Shown here piece after piece: positions 7,058-12,196 of a DNA stretch of 20,876 nt. This DNA is from a virus. Position 1 is the stretch's first letter; every line of letters begins with the position of its first letter. The notes under the pieces are model-generated. The model had not been told where the DNA came from. It saw nothing but the letters and a program-made list of their open reading frames with translations, and did not search any database. The position numbers and the translations under genes were made by a program. The stretch lies in the IMG/VR virus record IMGVR_UViG_3300025425_000198, positions 1-20,876 of that record. One strand, 5' to 3'.

Positions 7058-7294
7058 ATGAAAACATTTAAATTTTTTAGAGAACAAGATTGCTGGGACG
7101 GCTATAAGAAAGACGGTAAGCAGGACGGTACTGGAAAGAACAAAGGTAAGATGGTTAATAAATGTGTCAAAGAAGATGATTTTGAGCCGCACATGATGTA
7201 TGACCCTAAGACAGGAAAAAGCAAAATGGCAAAGGTTAAAGCAGATCATCTAAAAATGAAAGATATGGGTTGGTCTCACGAAGCACCAAAATAA
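7058..7294 (+). CDS. small CWDGYKK-type phage protein with tag-like N-terminus
   Basis: 78 residues. MKTFKFFREQ is followed by CWDGYKKDGKQDGTGK and NKCVKEDD, then YDPKTGKSKMAKVKADHLKM and GWSHEAP. Both modules occur in many phage small proteins that I recall: the C(W/K)xGYK...NCV motif and the KMAKVKADHLKxxxMGWSHE motif. No function is known. It lies one base after the preceding gene and probably shares its late transcript. The two Cys could bind metal, but only two are present. Confidence 0.72.
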   Translation: MKTFKFFREQDCWDGYKKDGKQDGTGKNKGKMVNKCVKEDDFEPHMMYDPKTGKSKMAKVKADHLKMKDMGWSHEAPK

Positions 7295-7297
7295 AGG

Positions 7298-7326
7298 TTG
7301 ACAAAGGTGTAAAAACCTGTTATAAT
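7298..7326 (+). promoter_or_regulatory. sigma70-type promoter
   Basis: TTGACA, 17 bases, TATAAT. AGGTT/AACCT arms flank the spacer (7296-7318). Confidence 0.88.
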
Positions 7327-7350
7327 AACTATATATTAAATAATAAAACG

Positions 7351-7358
7351 TATAAATA
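7351..7358 (+). promoter_or_regulatory. T4-type late promoter box
   Basis: TATAAATA followed by five bases and ATG at 7364, the same spacing as at 6663 and 11632. It lies downstream of an early-type promoter, so the peptide gene could be read in both phases. Confidence 0.45.
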
Positions 7359-7363
7359 AACAT

Positions 7364-7438
7364 ATGAAAACATTAATTTTAAAACTAGAACAACTCTTAA
7401 AACACGAGAAATTGTGTAGCGGGGATGCATTGTCTTAA
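7364..7438 (+). CDS. possible 24-residue peptide
   Basis: ATG to TAA, MKTLILKLEQLLKHEKLCSG..., predicted as a single amphipathic helix. It lies between two promoters and a terminator. It weakly resembles the N-terminus of the protein at 16905 (ISEIIAKLETDLLLYGD). May be a remnant. Confidence 0.35.
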   Translation: MKTLILKLEQLLKHEKLCSGDALS

Positions 7439-7472
7439 AGAAAGTAACAAACTTATAATAAGAGACAACGTT

Positions 7473-7503
7473 AACCCGCCATAGAAATATCGCGGGTTTT
7501 TTT
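7473..7503 (+). terminator. rho-independent terminator before the tRNA cluster
   Basis: Perfect stem AACCCGC/GCGGGTT, 12-base loop, seven Ts overlapping the stem end. Confidence 0.85.
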
Positions 7504-7523
7504 ATGGGTAGAATATATTTTGG

Positions 7524-7599
7524 GGTGTGATAGGTGTAATTGGAAGCATGCATGACTGTGACTCATGAGGGTTGGGTTCGAAACCCAGATTACACCCCA
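7524..7599 (+). tRNA. tRNA-His (GTG)
   Basis: Anticodon loop CTGTGAC. Extra G at -1 opposite C73, the mark of His tRNAs. Acceptor pairs GTGTGAT with ATTACAC; CCA encoded. Base 8 is A rather than T. Confidence 0.85.
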
Positions 7600-7619
7600 A
7601 AATATATTAAAAGAATTAT

Positions 7620-7697
7620 ACATCTGTCTGCTAACTGGAATAGGCAACTTGACTTTCAATCAGGGAAATGCGGGTTCGATCCCCGTCAGATGTACCA
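7620..7697 (+). tRNA. tRNA-Glu (TTC)
   Basis: Acceptor ACATCTG/CAGATGT, loop CTTTCAA, GGTTCGATCC T-arm, CCA encoded. First of two Glu genes. Confidence 0.85.
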
Positions 7698-7711
7698 AAT
7701 AAGAGAATAGT

Positions 7712-7939
7712 ATGATGGTTATATGGAAAACAATGCCCGTTATGATTAAGGTCAAAATGCAACATCTTCGTAAGATGGGTAAAGGTAAACTTGCCAATAG
7801 TCATATTATGGATAATGGCGAGGTGCCAGTTGCTGTATTTAATGAGATCACTAATTTGATGATGGGAGTTGATAATAACCGCGGGACTGCTTACGCTTGC
7901 CGCAACCGTCTACGATATAGAAAAAGAAAAACAACTTAA
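7712..7939 (+). CDS. small basic protein between tRNAs
   Basis: 75 residues, Met- and Lys-rich at the start (WKTMPVMIKVKMQHLRKMGK), then AVFNEITNLMM and an Arg-rich tail (ACRNRLRYRKRK). ATG 7712 has a weak purine-rich site upstream. Not recognised. The strong positive charge suggests nucleic-acid binding, which is inference only. It fills the gap between tRNA-Glu and tRNA-Leu. Confidence 0.5.
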   Translation: MMVIWKTMPVMIKVKMQHLRKMGKGKLANSHIMDNGEVPVAVFNEITNLMMGVDNNRGTAYACRNRLRYRKRKTT

Positions 7940-7956
7940 TAAGTTGAGGATTTAAT

Positions 7957-8039
7957 GCGAGGGTGGCTAATGAGAATTGGCAGATCTACTGGTTTTAGAA
8001 ACCAGGCCTTTGAGGGTTCGAGTCCCTCTCCTCGTACCA
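7957..8039 (+). tRNA. tRNA-Leu (TAG)
   Basis: Loop TTTAGAA, acceptor GCGAGGG/TCCTCGT (G-T at both ends), CCA encoded. Variable loop is only six bases (GCCTTT), and the 8-26 region is about six bases longer than normal. Confidence 0.8.
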
Positions 8040-8075
8040 AAATGCGTGAACGCTACACGATAACAAAGCGGACCT

Positions 8076-8151
8076 GGGTCCATAATATAAAGGGCAATTA
8101 TCCCGGACTTTTAATCCGGTTATCAGAGTTCGAATCTCTGTGGACCCACCA
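8076..8151 (+). tRNA. tRNA-Lys (TTT)
   Basis: Acceptor GGGTCCA/TGGACCC, stem CCGGA/TCCGG, loop CTTTTAA, CCA encoded. Confidence 0.92.
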
Positions 8152-8157
8152 TTTTAC

Positions 8158-8232
8158 GTCTCTATGGATTACCGGTTAGATCACTTGGCTTTCACCCAAG
8201 AGTAGGGGGTTCGATTCCCCCTAGAGACACCA
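8158..8232 (+). tRNA. tRNA-Glu (TTC), second copy
   Basis: Acceptor GTCTCTA/TAGAGAC, loop CTTTCAC, CCA encoded. Sequence differs clearly from the Glu tRNA at 7620. Confidence 0.92.
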
Positions 8233-8259
8233 AATTAATCTGACTTAGGTTAGAATAAT

Positions 8260-8337
8260 ACCACCATACCCCAATTGGCAGAGGGGACTGTTTCAAAAGT
8301 AGTTAATGTCTCGGTTCGAATCCGAGTGGTGGTACCA
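8260..8337 (+). tRNA. tRNA-Leu (CAA)
   Basis: Acceptor ACCACCA/TGGTGGT, D-stem CCCC/GGGG, loop TTCAAAA, CCA encoded. Short variable loop (TAATGT). Confidence 0.85.
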
Positions 8338-8343
8338 AATTAT

Positions 8344-8420
8344 GCGTCGGTGGTCCAATTGGCAGAGGCGCTGGACTTAAAATCCAGATGTTGCGGGTTC
8401 GACTCCCGCTCGACGTACCA
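8344..8420 (+). tRNA. tRNA-Leu (TAA)
   Basis: Loop CTTAAAA, stem CTGGA/TCCAG, CCA encoded. Leu-like 5' half, but the variable loop is only about five bases. Confidence 0.88.
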
Positions 8421-8445
8421 TTTTAAACAGGAAACAGGAAATATT

Positions 8446-8667
8446 ATGAATATCAAAGACATGGTCAAGAACAAGCAAGTAACCTTCCAATATTACAGAG
8501 AAGGGGAATTGTGGTACTCTACTGCTTGTGGTTTTAATTTCCCAGTACCTATTGCTGATGTGGGCGGCGCTTCATTAATGGCCTCAGATCGGGCCATTAT
8601 GTTTATGAGGTGGATCAGAAAGCACATTACTATGCTGCAGTCCGCAAAGCAAGCAGAGATATCGTGA
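8446..8667 (+). CDS. conserved small phage protein
   Basis: 73 residues, MNIKDMVKNKQVTFQYYREG, ELWYSTACGFNFPVPIAD and AIMFMRWIRKHI. I recall the same pattern (VxFxYYRDGELWY...FPVPxxD...A.L.MRYIRKH) in a conserved family of T4-like phages with no known function. The ATG at 8446 with aggaaa upstream is the start; the longer open frame runs backwards through tRNA genes. It overlaps the next gene as GTGA. Confidence 0.78.
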   Translation: MNIKDMVKNKQVTFQYYREGELWYSTACGFNFPVPIADVGGASLMASDRAIMFMRWIRKHITMLQSAKQAEIS

Positions 8668-9053
8668 ATATCGAGCCAGACATAAATTTCAATATACCTG
8701 CACAAAAACTTGAGGTTGTGGGTTTGACATTAACCAAAGATGCATCACAATTTATCAAATGGGAGATTGATAACCGTGGAATCGAGACTATAGGAGTTCG
8801 ATTTGGTGTAGAAGGTGCTGGTTGTGGTGGTTATCAATATCTGGTTGAATTCGTGGAGACGCCTGATGAATATGATTACAAGTTCACGGATGCTCATGAC
8901 GGCGTGTCTATATTTGTTGATAAGAAATCTATATTGTTTATCGATGGAATGGAAGTTGACTACGTTAAGAAACTATTCGAGTCTGGCTTGACATTTAACA
9001 ATCCACTGGCAGGACAGGCATGTGGATGTGGTGAATCATTTAGTTTAAAATAA
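8664..9053 (+). CDS. A-type iron-sulfur cluster carrier (IscA/ErpA/HesB-like)
   Basis: 129 residues. The HesB/IscA fold is clear: LTLTKDASQFIKW, IGVRFGVEGAGCGGYQY, DGMEVDYVKKL and the C-terminal NNPLAGQACGCGESF. The three cluster-binding cysteines are Cys54, Cys120 and Cys122 (CGC). Such proteins pass [Fe-S] clusters to apo-enzymes. GTG 8664, overlapping the preceding TGA, is chosen; the GTG at 8610 would add residues that are a shadow of the upstream gene. A phage copy may help mature a phage or host Fe-S enzyme late in infection (inference). It lies among tRNA genes. Confidence 0.9.
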   Translation: MNIEPDINFNIPAQKLEVVGLTLTKDASQFIKWEIDNRGIETIGVRFGVEGAGCGGYQYLVEFVETPDEYDYKFTDAHDGVSIFVDKKSILFIDGMEVDYVKKLFESGLTFNNPLAGQACGCGESFSLK

Positions 9054-9101
9054 ATTTAGATTAAGCACAAAACTTGTATATATAATACATAACCAAAATT
9101 A

Positions 9102-9212
9102 ATGAGCAAAATGACTTCCCTAAGACAACAGTTTATATCGATTCAATATCCGACGATCAATGATCGCGGCAATTGGGCGAGCATGGCCGATATTGGCTTG
9201 GGGAAAGTATAA
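9102..9212 (+). CDS. possible 36-residue protein
   Basis: ATG to TAA, MSKMTSLRQQFISIQ... ending RGNWASMADIGLGKV. No clear ribosome site; a weak TATAAT lies at 9081. Not recognised. It ends 31 bases before a strong terminator, so a transcript crosses it. Confidence 0.25.
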   Translation: MSKMTSLRQQFISIQYPTINDRGNWASMADIGLGKV

Positions 9213-9243
9213 CTTGATATAAAAACCATATTCAAGAATACCA

Positions 9244-9276
9244 AACCCCAACTCTTCACAGATTGGGGTTTTTTTT
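9244..9276 (+). terminator. rho-independent terminator
   Basis: Perfect stem AACCCCAA/TTGGGGTT, 11-base loop, eight Ts. Closes the first tRNA/IscA transcript. Confidence 0.9.
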
Positions 9277-9301
9277 GGACTGAATAAATTAAAAATAAAG
9301 G

Positions 9302-9330
9302 TTGACATAGGCACAAAATCCTGTTATAAT
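9302..9330 (+). promoter_or_regulatory. sigma70-type promoter for tRNA-Ile
   Basis: TTGACA, 17 bases, TATAAT, about 25 bases before tRNA-Ile. Confidence 0.9.
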
Positions 9331-9355
9331 AAATGTATAGGAAATGAGAAATTAT

Positions 9356-9429
9356 TCTCGATTAGCTCAAAGGTAGAGCATTCGGCTGATAACCGAACGA
9401 CGGTGGATCGTTACCATCATTGAGAACCA
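9356..9429 (+). tRNA. tRNA-Ile (GAT)
   Basis: Acceptor TCTCGAT/ATTGAGA, D-stem GCTC/GAGC, loop CTGATAA, CCA encoded. T-loop is ATCGTTA instead of TTCGANN: 54 and 58 are swapped. Confidence 0.85.
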
Positions 9430-9476
9430 AATTATATCGATATAACCATAAGTTCTAACTAAACTGAAATTAGTTG

Positions 9477-9505
9477 TTGACATATTGCCGGGACTATGGT
9501 ATAAT
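9477..9505 (+). promoter_or_regulatory. sigma70-type promoter
   Basis: TTGACA, 17 bases, TATAAT. The -35 lies in ATTAGTTGTTGAC, with AACTAA upstream as inverted arm. Confidence 0.9.
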
Positions 9506-9530
9506 ACATGTATAGAAATTGAGAAATATT

Positions 9531-9698
9531 ATGATACAGAATAAATTCAAATCCAAGGTAACTAAATTGTTATTAAAATGGGGAAACAATGAGAATGATG
9601 TAGCAAAAATGCTTGATAATAATTATGAATATGCTGTAAAGACGTACAGTCAAGCTAAACCCGCTTCCATCGCTGATATCATTAGTTCACTACGATAA
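9531..9698 (+). CDS. small conserved phage protein
   Basis: 55 residues, MIQNKFKSKVTKLLLKWG, VAKMLDNNYEYAVKTY and a C-terminal PASIADIISSLR. A short helical protein. The pattern (V..MLD.NYEYA...Y....ASIADIISS) recalls small proteins of T4-like phages. The strong promoter, the leader with gaga (9521-9524) and a clean ATG support it. Function unknown. Confidence 0.7.
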   Translation: MIQNKFKSKVTKLLLKWGNNENDVAKMLDNNYEYAVKTYSQAKPASIADIISSLR

Positions 9699-9735
9699 GT
9701 ACTGAATCTAATTATAAGAATATTGCAATTAGTTG

Positions 9736-9764
9736 TTGACACAGGTACTAAATCCTGTTATAAT
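9736..9764 (+). promoter_or_regulatory. sigma70-type promoter
   Basis: TTGACA, 17 bases, TATAAT. Only a 15-codon frame (ATG 9793) and the terminator at 9873 follow, so it may make a short RNA of about 130 bases. Confidence 0.88.
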
Positions 9765-9872
9765 GAATGTATAGGAAATTGGGAATTTGTAAATGCTGAT
9801 CAAGAATCAAGAATTAAGAATTCCTTTAGTTGAAAAATAGAAAAATATAGAAGAAGACGACATAAGATATGG

Positions 9873-9904
9873 TTAAGGCCTGCAAATCAGGCCTTAATTT
9901 TCTT
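9873..9904 (+). terminator. rho-independent terminator
   Basis: Perfect 10-bp stem TTAAGGCCTG/CAGGCCTTAA, five-base loop, then TTTTCTTT. Confidence 0.9.
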
Positions 9905-9944
9905 TATAATTATAACGATATAACAATTAATTATAAAGAAAATT
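9896..9944 (+). repeat. 17-bp perfect inverted repeat
   Basis: Arms 9896-9912 and 9928-9944 (AATTTTCTTTATAATTA and its complement) with a 15-base loop containing CGATATAACAA. It sits between the terminator and the next promoter. Confidence 0.9.
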
Positions 9945-9955
9945 AAGAAAAAAGA

Positions 9956-9984
9956 TTGACAAGTTCGAAAAACCATGTTATAAT
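9956..9984 (+). promoter_or_regulatory. sigma70-type promoter
   Basis: TTGACA, 17 bases, TATAAT; leads into the hairpin leader and gene at 10176. Confidence 0.9.
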
Positions 9985-10058
9985 ACATGTATAAGAAATA
10001 AGAAATACATCGGGGTGTTCCTCTGATGAATGATCTTCAATAAATTAGAATATACAAA

Positions 10059-10096
10059 GCGGTGATTCGCTAACTATTTGATGATAGAATCACCGC
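10059..10096 (+). ncRNA. leader hairpin, possible cis-acting RNA
   Basis: Perfect 10-bp arms GCGGTGATTC/GAATCACCGC around 18 bases that can form a further CTAT/ATAG stem. No T run follows, so it is not a terminator. A second element, GATTGG/CCAATC, follows (10105-10140) before the strong ribosome site at 10164. Confidence 0.45.
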
Positions 10097-10175
10097 GAGG
10101 ATATGATTGGTGCGAGTGCTCAGTTGCTGGGCAGCCAATCAGATGCCTTTATTAATCTTTCATAGGAGGAACGGG

Positions 10176-10421
10176 ATGAAAAATCCAGTGGCAAAACATG
10201 CTCGTACTTATAACAAGTCTGTTGTAATGCGTGACAAGAAAAAAGATTATACTCGAAAGGGTAAGTCAAATTTTAAGAAAACAATCAAAGATTACTTTTT
10301 AATGGTAATAACGCTGCATATGGTTTGCAGATCACCATCAAAAAGTATTCTTACGATTCAACTGAGATGTCAGTGCTGCAGCAACAATTTTTATAAACTT
10401 TCTTTGAGTTCGAACTCTTGA
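10176..10421 (+). CDS. small basic phage protein
   Basis: 81 residues. MKNPVAKHARTYNKSVVMRD and KKKDYTRKGK are like a family of small, very basic phage proteins that I recall (N-P-V-A-K...N-K...K-K-x-Y-x-R-K). The start has the best ribosome site of the window (aggagga, 10164-10170). The C-terminal half (VITLHMVCRS...CQCCSNNFYKL) does not look like the family, which usually stops near residue 50. A frameshift or fusion into former non-coding sequence is possible. Confidence 0.55.
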   Translation: MKNPVAKHARTYNKSVVMRDKKKDYTRKGKSNFKKTIKDYFLMVITLHMVCRSPSKSILTIQLRCQCCSNNFYKLSLSSNS

Positions 10422-10497
10422 TCGTAGAAAAAAAATTGTAAATCATCTAAGGAGGAACTCAGCTGCCTTATAAAAAAATACGGTTGAGCCAATTTAT

Positions 10498-10574
10498 TCC
10501 AAACGGGCCCTCTAGGTGGGGGCATTGCACTGTTAATGCAAGCGTGCTAGGATCGTAGCCTAGGTTTGGAGCCA
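10498..10574 (+). tRNA. tRNA-Asn (GTT)
   Basis: Acceptor TCCAAAC/GTTTGGA, stem TTGCA/TGCAA, loop CTGTTAA, G73, CCA encoded. T-loop ATCGTAG (54/58 swapped). Confidence 0.88.
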
Positions 10575-10583
10575 ATTTTTAAA

Positions 10584-10608
10584 ACAGTAACAACAGCAAT
10601 GTTACTGT
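10584..10608 (+). repeat. 8-bp hairpin between tRNAs
   Basis: Perfect ACAGTAAC/GTTACTGT with nine-base loop; no T run. May guide tRNA processing. Confidence 0.5.
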
Positions 10609-10618
10609 GCAATTTAAT

Positions 10619-10773
10619 GTTCCCGTAGTCTAATTGGATAGGCACGTTGCAATAAGTCGATATAAGGTAACGTGTATATTACATGATAACAAATAATGCG
10701 TGTATGGTAAAACTGGAAATCACACGATTCTTCTAAAGTCAAGTTCAGGGTTCGAGTCCTATCGGGAATGCCA
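10619..10773 (+). tRNA. tRNA-Arg (TCT) interrupted by 80 nt
   Basis: 5' half: acceptor GTTCCCG, TA, D-arm GTCT-AATTGGAT-AGGC. 3' half: loop CTTCTAA (anticodon TCT), TTCGAGT T-loop, acceptor CGGGAAT pairing fully with the 5' strand, G73 and CCA. Between the halves an 80-base stretch is bounded by the direct repeat CACG (10643-10646, 10723-10726). Taking out 80 bases leaves 75, a normal tRNA. The T-stem is imperfect. Confidence 0.65.
10647..10726 (+). other. insertion within tRNA-Arg
   Basis: 80 bases with no reading frame. Stems form at each junction: ACGTTGC/GTAACGT across the 5' one (10644-10650 with 10667-10673) and CGTGT/ACACG at the 3' one (10699-10703 with 10722-10726). Too short for a group I or II intron. 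Part of it (GGTAAAACTGGAAATC) looks like a second D-arm, so tRNA recombination is another origin. Confidence 0.5.
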
Positions 10774-10777
10774 AAAC

Positions 10778-10852
10778 GCCCCTAAAGCATAAAAGGTGAT
10801 GCACCGGTTTTGTAATCCGGATAAGTTGGTTCGATTCCGACTAGGGGCTCCA
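10778..10852 (+). tRNA. tRNA-Thr (TGT)
   Basis: Acceptor GCCCCTA/TAGGGGC, D-arm GCAT/ATGC, loop TTTGTAA, CCA encoded. 31-39 is a T-T mismatch. Confidence 0.9.
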
Positions 10853-10857
10853 ATTAC

Positions 10858-10933
10858 GCGTCTTAGGCAGTTGTGGTCAATGCGCTGGTTTGAAGAACCA
10901 GATAACGAGGTTCGATTCCTCGAGGACGCACCA
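10858..10933 (+). tRNA. tRNA-Phe (GAA)
   Basis: Acceptor GCGTCTT/AGGACGC, stem CTGGT/ACCAG, loop TTGAAGA, CCA encoded. Confidence 0.92.
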
Positions 10934-10947
10934 AATTTAGAATATTG

Positions 10948-11112
10948 TGTCAGGGTGTAGGTTAGCTTGGTAAGTCACGTTTATAGAGCATTTAGTCCGG
11001 GCGTAGCTGAGCTTGGTTTAGTACCGCGTTTGGAACGCGGAGACGCTGGTTCGAATCCAGCCGTCCTGACTAAATGCTTTAGATGGATGGTTCGAGTCCA
11101 ACCATCCTGACA
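10948..11112 (+). other. outer tRNA-like structure enclosing tRNA-Pro
   Basis: A 10-bp helix TGTCAGGGTG/CATCCTGACA closes the segment. Inside its 5' half are T8-A9 and a D-arm (GGTT...AGTC with AGCTTGGTA). Inside its 3' half is a T-arm (GATGG TTCGAGT CCAAC). In place of the anticodon arm stands a complete tRNA-Pro on an 11-bp helix (AGCATTTAGTC/GACTAAATGCT). CCA is not encoded. Confidence 0.55.
10997..11069 (+). tRNA. tRNA-Pro (TGG), nested
   Basis: Anticodon stem CCGCG/CGCGG, loop TTTGGAA, T-arm GCTGG TTCGAAT CCAGC, acceptor CCGGGCG/CGTCCTG with one C-T mismatch, A73. CTA stands where CCA would be. Lies inside the structure 10948-11112. Confidence 0.82.
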
Positions 11113-11128
11113 GAATATTTTAAATTAA

Positions 11129-11204
11129 GACCCTTTAGCTCAATCGGGAGAGCGCCACCCTGTCAAGGTGGAGGCAACGAGATCAAAACTCGTAAGGGTC
11201 GCCA
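11129..11204 (+). tRNA. tRNA-Asp (GTC)
   Basis: Acceptor GACCCTT/AAGGGTC, stem CCACC/GGTGG, loop CTGTCAA, G73, CCA encoded. T-loop ATCAAAA has A54. Confidence 0.92.
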
Positions 11205-11272
11205 ACATGTAGATGCTACCACTTTGTACAAGGTGATCAGCAAGGCGAATGGAAAGTTTGCCGCCAATTTAT

Positions 11273-11335
11273 AGAGAGTACAATGTTAAGTCCCTATACG
11301 GGAATCATAGTCAGGTTCAAGTCCTGCGCTCTCGA
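11273..11335 (+). pseudogene. tRNA-like segment without a D-arm
   Basis: A TTCAAGT T-loop, acceptor AGAGAGT/GCTCTCG (end pair mismatched) and a possible anticodon arm AGTCC CTATACG GGAAT (ATA) leave only nine bases where the D-arm should be; CCT replaces CCA. Just upstream, 11205-11265 folds into three small hairpins. Likely a decayed tRNA. Confidence 0.35.
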
Positions 11336-11344
11336 CCTTTTTAA

Positions 11345-11416
11345 CGCGGAACGCAACGGTTGCATTCCAGGCTCATAACCTGTGAAGCAGAGGTTCAAGT
11401 CCTCTTTCCGCTACCA
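11345..11416 (+). tRNA. tRNA-Met (CAT)
   Basis: Loop CTCATAA, T-arm AGAGG TTCAAGT CCTCT, CCA encoded. C1-T72 is unpaired, as 1-72 is in initiator tRNA. D-arm is GCAA-CGG-TTGC, with a three-base loop. Confidence 0.8.
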
Positions 11417-11422
11417 AATATG

Positions 11423-11533
11423 CACGACAGATGAAGTAGAGAAAAGCCGTCGAGGTGCGGCAGGGATGATGCTGATATATCGTTAAAGCCCATTTGTTAT
11501 CGCCCTCTGTCTGTCGTGTGTTTTATTTTTGCA
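11423..11533 (+). ncRNA. candidate small stable RNA closed by a 9-bp stem
   Basis: CACGACAGA (11423-11431) pairs with TCTGTCGTG (11510-11518). Inside are GCCG/CGGC and GGG/CCC hairpins; TTTTATTTTT follows. No reading frame and no tRNA arms. Position among tRNAs recalls the small stable RNAs C and D of T4, whose function is unknown. No sequence match is claimed. Confidence 0.5.
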
Positions 11534-11601
11534 GGTAAGCTCGAGGTGAGTCGCCGGCCTTCCAAGCCGTGCTGAGTGGATTTCGATTATCCCTACCTGC
11601 T
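11531..11601 (+). tRNA. tRNA-Gly (TCC)
   Basis: Acceptor GCAGGTA/TACCTGC, loop CTTCCAA, T73. CCC instead of CCA. 53-61 is T-A rather than G-C, and the D-loop is short (CTC GAGGT GAG). Confidence 0.75.
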
Positions 11602-11631
11602 CCCTTGAGTCGAAGTCAAGACTCGAAATAT

Positions 11632-11639
11632 TATAAATA
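11632..11639 (+). promoter_or_regulatory. T4-type late promoter before the homing endonuclease
   Basis: TATAAATA, five bases, ATG at 11645; no ribosome site between. Same spacing as at 6663 and 7351. Confidence 0.5.
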
Positions 11640-11644
11640 GATGT

Positions 11645-12196
11645 ATGGAAATAAAATACACTGTTTATAAGATTTCAAATCAAATCAATGGCAAGTTCTA
11701 TATTGGAACACATAAGACCAAAAATTTGAACGACAATTATATGGGTTCTGGAAAATACTTAAAATACGCTCAGGACAAACATGGATTAGACAAATTCACA
11801 AAAGAAATCTTATTCGTTTATGACAACCCAGAGGAAATGTTTAACAAGGAATCTGAAATTGTTAATCTTGATTTCATTGCTGAATCTAATACCTATAACC
11901 TAAAATTAGGTGGTTCTGGTGGATGGGACTATATCAACTCTAATGAGAAATTGAGAAAACTTAAAAATCAAAAGGCAATGCGCATAGCTAATGAAAATGG
12001 GGCATCAGAAAAAGCTAATGCCCGACATTATAAGACTCAAGCTATATATAAAGAATCTCCTAAGATATGTGAATATTGTCATGATGCTATATCTTATAAA
12101 AAACGAAAGAACAAATATTGTAGTTCTAGTTGTGCCGCAACGGTGACCAATGCAACTAGAACATTGAAAAGAAACAAAGGTAGTGACACCCATTAG
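11645..12196 (+). CDS. GIY-YIG homing endonuclease
   Basis: 183 residues. Residues 5-21 ([17 protein letters not shown]) carry the GIY and YIG motifs, with Glu at about 69-71 as the metal ligand and [13 protein letters not shown] (84-96), as in T4 Seg-type free-standing enzymes. A C-terminal zinc-finger-like set, Cys142-x2-Cys145 and Cys159-x3-Cys163, follows a basic linker and probably binds DNA. The last codons and the stop (12194-12196) lie within tRNA-Tyr, which starts at 12179. The gene sits between tRNA-Gly and tRNA-Tyr behind a TATAAATA box. It is probably mobile, targeting the tRNA region of related phages. Confidence 0.9.
   Translation: MEIKYTVYKISNQINGKFYIGTHKTKNLNDNYMGSGKYLKYAQDKHGLDKFTKEILFVYDNPEEMFNKESEIVNLDFIAESNTYNLKLGGSGGWDYINSNEKLRKLKNQKAMRIANENGASEKANARHYKTQAIYKESPKICEYCHDAISYKKRKNKYCSSSCAATVTNATRTLKRNKGSDTH

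Noticed and set aside
8275-8445. Upstream extension of the frame of the gene at 8446
   Set aside because: It runs through two tRNA genes; the ATG at 8446 has the ribosome site and the conserved N-terminus.
10107-10175. Upstream extension of the gene at 10176
   Set aside because: It crosses leader hairpins; aggagga directly precedes 10176.
10361-10490. Possible further tRNA (TCAACTG pairing with CGGTTGA, end GCCA)
   Set aside because: The acceptor-like match is good, but no D-, anticodon or T-arm lies in the right place; another pairing, TACGAT/ATCGTA, is equally possible. It may be a relic.
10647-10726. Archaeal-type bulge-helix-bulge intron in tRNA-Arg
   Set aside because: I could not draw a clear 4-bp helix with two three-base bulges at the junctions, so only an insertion is claimed.
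11083-11274. 63-codon open frame
   Set aside because: It lies over the end of the nested tRNA structure and tRNA-Asp, with no ribosome site.
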